Assembly: GCF_017254915.1 (NCBI RefSeq)
Contig: NZ_JAFKCT010000010.1
Location: 160,702 to 224,701 of the forward strand
Source: Algoriphagus oliviformis
GTDB taxonomy: Bacteria; Bacteroidota; Bacteroidia; Cytophagales; Cyclobacteriaceae
Length of the DNA stretch: 64,000 nt
Direction of reading: 5' to 3'
Numbering within the stretch: the first letter of the stretch is position 1; each line of letters opens with the position of its first letter. Shown here one piece after another: positions 1 through 6,904 of the stretch. The notes below the pieces were generated by a model. That model was given only the letters and a program-made list of their open reading frames with translations. It searched no databases and was not told where the DNA came from. The position numbers and the translations under genes are program-made.

Positions 1-1
1 T

Positions 2-1036
2 GCCATCCATCCAGCGTATCAAAAGTACCTGCCGCACATCGGCAATAGCTATGAATTTGCGGAGATGCTATCCGAAATGCTGGGTGAACTGAACGTGTCC
101 CATGCCGGGGCGAGGTATAGCAGGACGGTGCCGATGGCAGATGCCACCGGAGCTTTGGGCGTGTTTTGGGATTATTCTTTTGCCGGAGATGGCATCAGGG
201 TCACCGAAGTCATCAAAGGCGGGCCGCTGGACAAAAGCGATGTCAGCGTGAAGCCGGGCATGATCATCGAGCGCATCGATGGAGAGCTGGTCAGTGCCGA
301 CTTTGACTTTGCGAAGCTGCTCAATCGAAAGGCCGACCAGTTTACCCTGATCGAAGTGGTAAACCCGGACAATGGCGATCGGAAGCAGTATACGGTGAAG
401 CCGATCTCACTCGGGGCGGAAAGCCAGCTGCTGTACAAGCGCTGGGTGAAAAAAAACCAAGAGGAAGTCGAGCGGCTCAGCGGGGGGCGACTGGGCTACG
501 TCCACATACCAGGGATGAGCGATGGGCCCTATCGAAATGTGTATGAGGACATGATGGGCAAGTACTATGAAAAAGATGGTGTGATCGTCGACACCCGCTT
601 CAACGGGGGAGGAGACCTGGTGGCGGACTTGGCGATGTTTTTCACGGGAGATCCCTTCCTCACCTACGCGACAGCCGACAAGGTGGTGGGTGGAGAGCCG
701 ACAGCCCGCTGGACAAAGCCGACCCTGGCCATGTTTAACGAGGCAAACTATTCGGACGGTCATTGCTTTGCCTGTGGCTACACGGACTTGAATATCGGTA
801 AAACCGTGGGGATGCCTACGCCGGGTACCTGCTCTTTTGCGGGCTGGGAGGGGCTGCCAGACGGGACACGCTGGGGTGCGGTGCCCATCTCCGCCAAGGA
901 CAAAGCCGGAGATTGGCTGGAAAACAAGGAAACCAAGCCGCAGTTTGAAGTGAAAAATATGCCTGGCAAAGTAGATCAGGGAATCGACCAGCAGCTGGAA
1001 AAAGCGGTGGAAGAACTTCTCAAGGACGTAAACTGA
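2..1036 (+). CDS. Tricorn-like S41 peptidase, C-terminal part (gene starts upstream of window)
   Basis: The reading frame is open from base 2, so the N-terminal part (probably a beta-propeller region) lies outside the window and the first internal ATG at 65 is not the start. About 344 residues are visible. They comprise the end of the tricorn core (LGELNVSHAG), a PDZ domain at bases 160-420 with a GPLDKSDVSVKPG loop, and an S41 protease domain with the family glycine-rich signature (RFNGGG, bases 596-613). NEANYSDGHCF follows; its Ser at bases 752-754 is the likely nucleophile by analogy with tricorn. Such proteins cut oligopeptides, probably in the periplasm. The gene ends at a strong terminator. 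The family call is firm; the substrate is unknown. Confidence 0.88.
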   Translation, partial: AIHPAYQKYLPHIGNSYEFAEMLSEMLGELNVSHAGARYSRTVPMADATGALGVFWDYSFAGDGIRVTEVIKGGPLDKSDVSVKPGMIIERIDGELVSADFDFAKLLNRKADQFTLIEVVNPDNGDRKQYTVKPISLGAESQLLYKRWVKKNQEEVERLSGGRLGYVHIPGMSDGPYRNVYEDMMGKYYEKDGVIVDTRFNGGGDLVADLAMFFTGDPFLTYATADKVVGGEPTARWTKPTLAMFNEANYSDGHCFACGYTDLNIGKTVGMPTPGTCSFAGWEGLPDGTRWGAVPISAKDKAGDWLENKETKPQFEVKNMPGKVDQGIDQQLEKAVEELLKDVN

Positions 1037-1053
1037 AGGCTGGTAAACGGAAA

Positions 1054-1086
1054 AGCCCGATCATCAGTTAGATCGGGCTCTTTTTT
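1054..1086 (+). terminator. Intrinsic terminator of the S41 peptidase gene
   Basis: A perfect 9-bp stem (AGCCCGATC / GATCGGGCT) with an 8-nt loop is followed by a T run. It lies 17 nt after the stop codon, between two converging genes. The minus-strand side has only a short T run, so it serves mainly the plus strand. Confidence 0.85.
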
Positions 1087-1103
1087 GCTCTTTTTCTGAC
1101 GAC

Positions 1104-1433
1104 TTACTGGTACTGTTTGGTGTTCAGTGACTCGTCGTTTTTGAAAAACTGGGACATCTTCGCAAACGAGCTGTCGAAATATCCTTCCAGCATTCTCTTG
1201 ATGATGAATGTTCTGTATTCATCTTTGGAGACAATCGGGAAATACTCGTGGCTTTTTCCGTAAGACTTGTGGCTGACAAATCCTTTTCTTTCAAGGATTC
1301 TCACGATGGTCGATACGGTGTTGTATGCAGGCTTCGGCTCCGTCATGGGAGACAGGATATCTTTCACAAAGCCGCGCTCGATATCCCAGAGGATCTGCAT
1401 GATCTCCTCTTCCGCTCTAGTTAAAGGTTTCAT
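1104..1433 (-). CDS. BlaI/MecI/CopY-family transcriptional repressor
   Basis: This 109-aa protein begins MKPLTRAEEEIMQILW, the typical start of BlaI/MecI winged-helix repressors, followed by the recognition-helix region AYNTVSTIVRILERKGFV (about residues 36-53). It is slightly shorter than the usual 115-125 aa. Members bind a dyad as dimers and are released when a paired BlaR1-type M56 membrane protease cleaves them. No such partner is present on either side, so this is an orphan repressor in this window. A perfect inverted repeat 45 nt upstream (1478-1498) could be its own operator. The product class is confident; targets and inducer are not. Confidence 0.9.
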   Translation of the reverse strand: MKPLTRAEEEIMQILWDIERGFVKDILSPMTEPKPAYNTVSTIVRILERKGFVSHKSYGKSHEYFPIVSKDEYRTFIIKRMLEGYFDSSFAKMSQFFKNDESLNTKQYQ

Positions 1434-1741
1434 AAGGTGTTAAGTTTTAAATCAATAGAAAATTATTCGTTTAGTTCCTTAATTCCAAAAGAATTAAGAT
1501 AATATTTATACGATTTAGTTGATGGGTTATTCTAAGGTCCTGATTTTAAACTATATAAGTTGAGGTTTTAGGACCTGAAAAACTCTCGCTTTTTTATCCA
1601 GAAAAGAGGCGTTGATCGCCTGTTTGCTGAAACTATAATCTTTCTAGCCAATACGATGCCAGATATATTTTTGTATTTCATCACCAGATTCTTGACGATC
1701 CAAGCATTGGTGACCTCGGTTTGCTATCGCTTTTGGACAAT
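1434..1741. other. Intergenic region upstream of the blaI-like gene
   Basis: About 300 bases without a convincing gene. It is A+T-rich near the repressor start and contains the dyad at 1478-1498 annotated separately. A weaker spaced repeat (AGGTCCT at 1535-1541, AGGACCT at 1570-1576) is also present. Nothing else was recognised. Confidence 0.5.
1478..1498. promoter_or_regulatory. Candidate operator: perfect dyad CTTAATTC-N5-GAATTAAG
   Basis: A perfect 8+8 bp inverted repeat with a 5-nt spacer sits 45 nt upstream of the BlaI-type repressor start. BlaI/MecI repressors bind dyads in their own promoters, so autoregulation is a reasonable inference. The sequence differs from the staphylococcal TACA-type operator, so binding is unproven. 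It has no T tract and is not a terminator. Confidence 0.45.
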
Positions 1742-1770
1742 AAAAAAGACCGCTTTCGGCGGTCTTTTTT
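1742..1770 (-). terminator. Intrinsic terminator of the desaturase gene
   Basis: A 12-bp stem (AAAAAAGACCGC / GCGGTCTTTTTT) with a 5-nt loop lies 19 nt past the desaturase stop on the minus strand. The stem itself provides the T tract in both directions. Confidence 0.85.
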
Positions 1771-1789
1771 GTGAGTGTTTTGGAGTCGG

Positions 1790-2539
1790 CTAGGCAGTAC
1801 GCAGACGGATGATTTTGGTGGCGTGAAGTAGCTTGACAATGGGGTAAGTCGGGTCAAACTCGTACCATTTTACCGCGAAGTTTGGACGGTTTGGAAGCTT
1901 GTGGTGGTTGTTTTGAAACAGCTCGCCAAGCATCAGAACATCCAATAGTAAGGAGTTTTTGGACTGGTCGTTGTTGTCAAAGTTTGCGTAGCCGTACTTA
2001 TGGCCGCTCCAGTTGACGATCGCTCCGTGCACGGGGCCCATCAGAAAATGGATCGGCAGCAAAAAGTACATCCACCAGTGGGTGCCGGGCAGCTCAAAAA
2101 CCGAGATGCAGAGCACGTAGATCGCCACATAGACCAACACCCAGCTCACTCGGATGGCCATGTTGTCGGCAAATCGGTCAAACTCGTTCCAAGCGGGGAT
2201 GTCTTTCGAAAAGCGCTCCTCGGGCTTCAGCTTGAAGCTGAAGTAGTCGTTGTAGATGTTTTTGGTCTTCCACATCATGGTAAACAGGTTTTCCGTGTGA
2301 TGCGGGCTGTGGGGATCCTTCGGGGTGTCGGAGTAGGCGTGGTGCATGCGATGCAGGATCGCGTAGGCCCGGGGAGAGAGGTAGGAGGAACCTTGCCATA
2401 TCCAGGTGAAGAAGTAGAAGAACTTTTCCCAGAACTTGCTCATCACAAACATCTGGTGGGCGGCGTACCTATGGAGAAAGAAACTCTGGCAAAACAGGGA
2501 GAAATACCAGTGAAGCAAGAAGAAGATAATGATAATCAC
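1790..2539 (-). CDS. Acyl-CoA/fatty acid desaturase (membrane di-iron)
   Basis: This 249-aa membrane protein has the three histidine boxes of stearoyl-CoA-type delta-9 desaturases: HRYAAH (residues 23-28), HRMHH (63-67) and NNHH (to 212-213). They bind the two irons that insert a double bond into a saturated acyl chain. Hydrophobic stretches at residues 2-22 and about 130-170 are the membrane segments. The start is GTG; no in-frame ATG lies upstream, and the length suits the shorter bacterial forms. It is a single-gene unit ending at its own terminator. It probably adjusts membrane fluidity; the electron donor is not encoded nearby. Confidence 0.9.
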   Translation of the reverse strand: MIIIIFFLLHWYFSLFCQSFFLHRYAAHQMFVMSKFWEKFFYFFTWIWQGSSYLSPRAYAILHRMHHAYSDTPKDPHSPHHTENLFTMMWKTKNIYNDYFSFKLKPEERFSKDIPAWNEFDRFADNMAIRVSWVLVYVAIYVLCISVFELPGTHWWMYFLLPIHFLMGPVHGAIVNWSGHKYGYANFDNNDQSKNSLLLDVLMLGELFQNNHHKLPNRPNFAVKWYEFDPTYPIVKLLHATKIIRLRTA

Positions 2540-2685
2540 TGAGGTAATTTTTACATTGAGTTTGCAAATATAAGGCTAGATTGGCTTTGATCCTGTGCCG
2601 GAGGCAAAATGCAGGCAAAATGGGCGATGATTTATATCAGTTCGGGCCTTTTTTTCGATTCTATTCTTTCAAACACCTATTTAAT

Positions 2686-3051
2686 ATGAGTGCCAAAAAC
2701 AACGGAACCTCCGTGCTGACCAAGATCATCCTGGGAGGAATATCCGTCCTGATCGCGGACTATCTGATGAGGGGGGTGAGTATAGACACGTGGACGACTG
2801 GTTTTATCCTGGCGGCGGTCATTATCTTGATCAACTTCACCCTCAAGCCCATCATGGTCATCCTCACTTTTCCGATCACGCTGCTGACCTTCGGACTGTT
2901 TTTGCTGGTGATCAATGCAGGCGTGATCCTCATCGCGGCCTATTTCGTTCCTGGCTTCTCGGTTGGGGGATTTTGGTGGGCTTTGGGCTTTTCGCTAGTG
3001 GTCAGTTTGATCAACAGTGTCTTCGGGATCAGCCTCAGCTCGGATCGCTAG
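2686..3051 (+). CDS. Small membrane protein of the phage holin 4 superfamily type
   Basis: The protein has 121 residues when started at the ATG at 2686 (MSAKNNGTSVLTK). The frame is open further upstream but that part is not membrane-like. Four hydrophobic segments, with NFTLKPIMVILTFPITLL in the middle, match the small four-helix family often annotated phage holin family or YvlD-like. These occur on ordinary chromosomes and need not be phage-derived. The function is unknown. Its 3' end overlaps the convergent AlbA_2 gene by 57 nt, which is unusually long for two real genes. Confidence 0.75.
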   Translation: MSAKNNGTSVLTKIILGGISVLIADYLMRGVSIDTWTTGFILAAVIILINFTLKPIMVILTFPITLLTFGLFLLVINAGVILIAAYFVPGFSVGGFWWALGFSLVVSLINSVFGISLSSDR

Positions 3052-3474
3052 GGTTTGGTCATTGACTCGGATGTAGGATTTGAGGAGTCCGTTTTTGTCT
3101 TTGCAGTAGACTGTCGGCCCTTGGCTTTTCTTTACTTCCACGACTAGGATCGATCTCTCGTTGAGGTCCGTTTGGGCGGCTGTTTTGTCATCAAAGAGCT
3201 TGACTTCGTCCGTGGAAAGCGAGATCCTCGGGACACAAAATTCCTCATTGGCGGACTCGATCATGTAGCGCTCCTCGTCTGGGTCTATGCCGATGACTTT
3301 TTTGTCGTCGGAGACGCCGATCAGAATAAATCCACCCTCTGAGTTGGCCATTCCAGCCAATGTTTTTGCGATCTTTTCCTTCGAGGTTATTTTCTGTTTG
3401 AAATCCAATTTATCGCCCTCCTTTTGCCTAATTAGGCTTTTGACAAATTCTTCCTCAAATTTTGCTGATTTCAT
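2995..3474 (-). CDS. AlbA_2/Schlafen-type putative DNA-binding ATPase domain protein
   Basis: This 159-aa protein contains the AlbA_2 (formerly AAA_4) fold. The signature runs from EGDKLDFKQ through IAKTLAGMANSEGGFILIGV to the DDKKVIGID loop, the typical opening of COG2865 proteins. Here the domain stands alone without the usual C-terminal winged helices, so it is a short form. Such proteins are proposed regulators or nucleic-acid-binding factors; no specific role can be given. The last 19 codons overlap the convergent holin-like gene. Confidence 0.8.
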   Translation of the reverse strand: MKSAKFEEEFVKSLIRQKEGDKLDFKQKITSKEKIAKTLAGMANSEGGFILIGVSDDKKVIGIDPDEERYMIESANEEFCVPRISLSTDEVKLFDDKTAAQTDLNERSILVVEVKKSQGPTVYCKDKNGLLKSYIRVNDQTLAIRAEADPEDTVDQTDH

Positions 3475-3571
3475 TTTATTCGTTTAATTTCTTATCTAAA
3501 TGTAAACTGTGATTTGGTGAGATTCGTTACTCTCCAGATTGACCTTAATACCCACCTTAGTTTATTTGAAT

Positions 3572-4129
3572 ATGACTTTTTCCAATCCCGGATTTGATCC
3601 ACAAAACGTAGATAGCTTAAAGGCCGAGCTCAAGAAGTCCGGCAAGAACTTTAAGATTATCCCCGACGACGAAAACTCCGACGAGTTTGTCAATTTTTAT
3701 TTTGTCGGGATGTTTGAAGGCAGAGAGGTAATCTACGACGCTGCCCTGTACACGCTGAGGCTTCACCATGCCAGCGAGGTGTATGAATTGGCCGAGCATG
3801 AAGCTGCCAAAAAATTCCCCAATTTCAAGGGGATTACCTACGAAGAAGACGAAAACGGAAACATGAAGCCGCTGAGCAGCGAGGAAGAAGAAGTGGGCTG
3901 GTTTATCACCGAGATCATCATGGAGCTGGAGGAAGAAGAAGCGGTGAAAGTCCAGGAGTTTGTGGACATCGACACCAACCATGATTATGGCGTGGGCTTG
4001 GATGCGGCGCTCAATGTGGACGAGATCAACGAAAAAGTGATTTCCAGCTTCGTGAGCGAATTTAACGACGATACTTTGGTGCTGGATGACACCCTCTATA
4101 CCTTCCAGACTGAAGAGGACGAGATCTAG
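3572..4129 (+). CDS. Conserved hypothetical acidic protein
   Basis: The 185-aa product starts at ATG 3572 (MTFSNPGFDPQ); an earlier in-frame codon at 3539 would add an unconvincing hydrophobic tail. The protein is acidic (EEDENGN, SSEEEEVGW, MELEEEEAV), has no signal peptide or membrane segment, and so is probably cytoplasmic. The pattern FYFVGMFEGREVIYDAALYT is folded-domain-like, and I recall similar unnamed proteins in Cytophagia, but I cannot assign a function. It is followed by a terminator that abuts the next gene. Confidence 0.75.
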   Translation: MTFSNPGFDPQNVDSLKAELKKSGKNFKIIPDDENSDEFVNFYFVGMFEGREVIYDAALYTLRLHHASEVYELAEHEAAKKFPNFKGITYEEDENGNMKPLSSEEEEVGWFITEIIMELEEEEAVKVQEFVDIDTNHDYGVGLDAALNVDEINEKVISSFVSEFNDDTLVLDDTLYTFQTEEDEI

Positions 4130-4177
4130 GCCGGCTTGCTGGTGTAGACGCTACCTTACTTAAACACGACAAATTCC

Positions 4178-4204
4178 GCACTGGCCGTCGCCGGTGCTTT
4201 TTTT
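4178..4204 (+). terminator. Terminator-like hairpin ending at the start codon of the next gene
   Basis: An 8-bp stem (GCACTGGC / GCCGGTGC, one T-G pair) with a CGTC loop is followed by seven T, immediately followed by the ATG of the histone-deacetylase-like gene. It would terminate transcription from the upstream acidic-protein gene. It also leaves no room for a conventional leader of the downstream gene. Confidence 0.75.
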
Positions 4205-5107
4205 ATGCTCAAAGTAGCTTGGTCAGAATACTATGCGCACCCATTGCCTCTCGGGCACAGGTTCCCGATGGAGAAATACGAGCTCTTGCCGGAGCAGTTG
4301 CTGTATGAGGGCACGCTAACTAGGGAGAATTTTTTCGAGCCTACGCTGGTGGACGAGCGGTGGTTTGCAAACACCCACGATGCCGACTACCTGAGGAGGC
4401 TCTATGCACTGGAGCTCAGCAGGCAAGAGGTCAGGGCCATCGGTTTTCCCCAGTCGGTGGCGCTGGTGGAGCGGGAGCGGCTCATTGCGAGCGGCTCTAT
4501 TCAGGCGGCGGTGTACGCGCTAGATCACGGGATCGGGATGAATATCGCCGGAGGCACGCATCATGCGTTTTCCAATCGCGGGGAGGGATTTTGCCTGCTC
4601 AATGATCTCGCGATCACCGCCAACTACCTATTGGGCAAGCAACTGGCTACGCGCGTACTTATCGTGGATCTGGATGTACATCAGGGCAACGGTACGGCGG
4701 AGATTTTTCGGGACAATCGGGATGTGTTTACGCTGAGTATACATGGAGAAAAGAACTTCCCGCACCGCAAGGAAAAATCCCACCTAGACGTGGGCGTGCC
4801 GGATGGCATAGACGATGTGGCTTATGGCGGTATTTTGGCAGGGACGCTGCCCCGGGTGCTCGGAGAATTTGAGCCCGATTTTCTGATTTACCAGAGCGGT
4901 GTGGATGTATTGGCCACGGATCAGCTCGGCCGCTTGGCTTTGACTCAGGCTGGGGTGAGGGAGCGCGATAGGTTTGTGTTGACTTTGGCTAGAAAAAACG
5001 GAATCCCGGTAATGTGCTGCATGGGCGGGGGTTACTCCCGACAGATCAAGGACATCGTGGAGGGGCATGCGCAGGTGTACCGACTGGCGCAGGAGCTCTA
5101 TTTCTAA
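4205..5107 (+). CDS. Histone deacetylase-family amidohydrolase
   Basis: This 300-aa protein is a complete HDAC/AcuC/acetylpolyamine amidohydrolase domain. The catalytic His pair is in GGTHHAF (119-120), zinc ligands Asp157 and His159 are in DLDVHQGNGT, and the third ligand is probably Asp234 in SGVDVL. The bacterial start HPLPLGHRFPMEKY supports the chosen ATG even though it directly follows the T tract of a terminator. Enzymes of this family remove acetyl groups from lysine side chains, polyamines or small amides. The natural substrate cannot be read from sequence, and neighbours give no clue. Confidence 0.9.
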   Translation: MLKVAWSEYYAHPLPLGHRFPMEKYELLPEQLLYEGTLTRENFFEPTLVDERWFANTHDADYLRRLYALELSRQEVRAIGFPQSVALVERERLIASGSIQAAVYALDHGIGMNIAGGTHHAFSNRGEGFCLLNDLAITANYLLGKQLATRVLIVDLDVHQGNGTAEIFRDNRDVFTLSIHGEKNFPHRKEKSHLDVGVPDGIDDVAYGGILAGTLPRVLGEFEPDFLIYQSGVDVLATDQLGRLALTQAGVRERDRFVLTLARKNGIPVMCCMGGGYSRQIKDIVEGHAQVYRLAQELYF

Positions 5108-5147
5108 AAGGTTAACCGAAATTAACGGACAGATTTCTGCCCAATTC

Positions 5148-5176
5148 TTGCAAAATCAATACTTTCTATATATTTG
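5148..5176 (+). promoter_or_regulatory. Bacteroidota-type promoter of the OmpH-like gene
   Basis: TTG at 5148-5150 and TATATTTG at 5169-5176 match the Bacteroidota -33/-7 pattern (TTG, TAnnTTTG) with 18 nt between. The TTG at 5174 is therefore promoter rather than start codon, which favours the GTG at 5204. Confidence 0.6.
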
Positions 5177-5203
5177 CGGCCAGTCAACCTTAACGTATTA
5201 AAA

Positions 5204-5830
5204 GTGAAAAAAGGATTAAAATTCTTAGGAGTATTCGCACTTGCCTCAGTGCTTTTCTATTCATGTGACCAAAAAACCGCCGCTACAGCCGAGCCAGCCT
5301 CTTCAGGTGAGGGGATGCCCGCCGGAGACATGAAAGTGGCTTATGTATATACCGACTCCGTGATCAACAAGTATGACTACTTCAAGAAGATGTCTGAAGA
5401 GATCACTTCCAAGGGAAAGAGATTTGATTCTGACCTGCAGTCCAGAGCGAGAGGTTTTGAGCAGGAAGTGGCTACTTTCCAGCAAACAGGAGGCAACATG
5501 ACTCCAAACCAGGCCCGCGCCAAGCAAGACGAACTGATGCAGAAAGAGCAGAACCTGATGACCTACCGCAACAACCTCATGCAGGAGCTGTCCGCTGACG
5601 AGGCGAAACTGATGAATGACGTGTACGAGCAGGTGCAGACCTACATCAAGGACTACGCAAAAGAGAACAACATCGACATCATCCTGAGCTACACCCGCGG
5701 CGGCGCGATGTGGTATGCCACCGAGGCGATCGACGTCACTGCTTCTGTAGTGGATGGCCTGAACAAAAAATACGCAGCCAACCCAGCTGGGGCAGCACCC
5801 GCTGCAGCCGATTCCACTGCGAAAAAATAA
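5204..5830 (+). CDS. OmpH/Skp-like periplasmic chaperone, lipoprotein form
   Basis: Started at GTG 5204, the protein has 208 aa with a lipoprotein signal peptide ending in LFYSC (Cys21). The OmpH core follows from KVAYVYTDSVINKYDYF, with a long charged alpha-helical region (about residues 65-150) typical of Skp tentacles. It then has NIDIILSYTRGGAMWYA and a low-complexity Ala/Pro tail. OmpH/Skp proteins guide unfolded outer-membrane proteins across the periplasm; the lipid anchor is common in Bacteroidota. It has its own promoter and terminator. The start choice rests on the promoter position and the A-rich stretch around GTG. Confidence 0.85.
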   Translation: MKKGLKFLGVFALASVLFYSCDQKTAATAEPASSGEGMPAGDMKVAYVYTDSVINKYDYFKKMSEEITSKGKRFDSDLQSRARGFEQEVATFQQTGGNMTPNQARAKQDELMQKEQNLMTYRNNLMQELSADEAKLMNDVYEQVQTYIKDYAKENNIDIILSYTRGGAMWYATEAIDVTASVVDGLNKKYAANPAGAAPAAADSTAKK

Positions 5831-5853
5831 GATCGGCCTCAAGCCAGTCACTG

Positions 5854-5880
5854 AAACCCGGAGCTTCTCCGGGTTTTTTT
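5854..5880 (+). terminator. Intrinsic terminator of the OmpH-like gene
   Basis: A 10-bp stem (AAACCCGGAG / CTCCGGGTTT) with a 3-nt loop is followed by T residues. The T tract runs into the promoter region of the next gene. Confidence 0.85.
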
Positions 5881-5896
5881 GTGGGTAAAAATTGGG

Positions 5897-5904
5897 TATT
5901 TTTG
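5897..5904 (+). promoter_or_regulatory. Candidate -7 box (TAnnTTTG) of the DHS-like/ompA operon
   Basis: TATTTTTG lies 26 nt before the ATG of the deoxyhypusine-synthase homologue. The closest upstream TTG (5879-5881) is only 15 nt away, shorter than usual, so the upstream element is uncertain. Confidence 0.4.
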
Positions 5905-5930
5905 CGGCACTATCGAAAAACCCGAACGAA

Positions 5931-6902
5931 ATGAAAATCACGGAATTTTTAAAGCACAACTACCGACACTTCAACGCCGCAGCCCTCATAGACGCTGCCG
6001 AGGGGTACAAAGCCCACTTGGACAACGGTGGCAAAATGATGGTGACCCTCGCCGGCGCCATGTCCACTGCCGAGATGGGAATCTCCCTGGCCGAGATGAT
6101 CCGCCAAGACAAGGTCCAGATCATCTCCTGTACCGGTGCCAACCTGGAGGAAGATGTGTTTAACCTCGTGGCCCACGACTACTACGAGCGCGTGCCCAAC
6201 TACCGCGAACTTTCCACCGCCGAAGAGCAGGCTCTGCTGGAGCGCCACATGAATCGGGTCACCGATACCTGTATTCCGGAAATGGAAGCGATGCGCCGCA
6301 TCGAAGACGTGATTTTGGAGGAATGGGTGAAGGCTGACCAAGCCAACGAAGCTTACTTTCCCCACGAGTTTTTCTACAAGATCCTCCTTTCGGGCAAGCT
6401 GGAGCAATTCTACCAAATCGATCCCAAAGACAGCTGGCTGCTGGAAGCTGCCAAGAAAAACCTCCCCATCATCGTTCCTGGATGGGAAGATTCTACCTTG
6501 GGCAACATGTTTGCCGGCCACGTGATCTCCGGTGACGTCAAGAAAGTACACACCGTACGTACTGGAATCGAGTACATGATGTTCCTTGCCGAATGGTACA
6601 CCAAGAACGCTTCCGAAGAAAGTACCATTGGATTTTTCCAAATTGGCGGGGGAATTGCAGGAGACTTCCCTATCTGCGTGGTACCGATGTTGCACCAGGA
6701 TTTGCAGCGCACCAATGTTCCGCTTTGGGGCTACTTCTGCCAAATCTCTGATTCGACCACTTCCTATGGATCCTACTCCGGAGCCGTTCCCAACGAAAAA
6801 ATCACCTGGGGCAAGCTCGGACAGGAGACCCCAAAGTTCATTGTCGAATCTGATGCAACCATCGTGGCGCCCCTGATTTTCGCCATAGTGTTGGATCAAT
6901 AA
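5931..6902 (+). CDS. Deoxyhypusine synthase-family protein
   Basis: The 323-aa protein starts at ATG 5931 (MKITEFLKHNY). It has the NAD-binding deoxyhypusine synthase fold: VTLAGAMSTAEMG, SCTGANLEED, IPIIVPGWEDSTLG-like and FFQIGGGIAGDF segments. ITWGKLG near the end carries Lys295, aligning with human Lys329 that forms the covalent aminobutyl intermediate. In eukaryotes and archaea the enzyme modifies eIF5A/aIF5A. Bacteria lack that substrate, and bacterial homologues are thought to transfer aminobutyl groups to polyamines (homospermidine-type reactions). The actual reaction here is not known. It is followed after 2 nt by an OmpA-family gene, so the two are co-transcribed. Confidence 0.88.
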   Translation: MKITEFLKHNYRHFNAAALIDAAEGYKAHLDNGGKMMVTLAGAMSTAEMGISLAEMIRQDKVQIISCTGANLEEDVFNLVAHDYYERVPNYRELSTAEEQALLERHMNRVTDTCIPEMEAMRRIEDVILEEWVKADQANEAYFPHEFFYKILLSGKLEQFYQIDPKDSWLLEAAKKNLPIIVPGWEDSTLGNMFAGHVISGDVKKVHTVRTGIEYMMFLAEWYTKNASEESTIGFFQIGGGIAGDFPICVVPMLHQDLQRTNVPLWGYFCQISDSTTSYGSYSGAVPNEKITWGKLGQETPKFIVESDATIVAPLIFAIVLDQ

Positions 6903-6904
6903 GC

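Noticed and set aside
1535..1576. AGGTCCT / AGGACCT inverted repeat
   Set aside because: Only 7 bp with a 28-bp spacer; expected by chance in an A+T-rich leader.
5174..5203. TTG start for the OmpH-like gene
   Set aside because: The TTG is the end of a good TAnnTTTG promoter box; GTG 5204 fits the signal peptide better.
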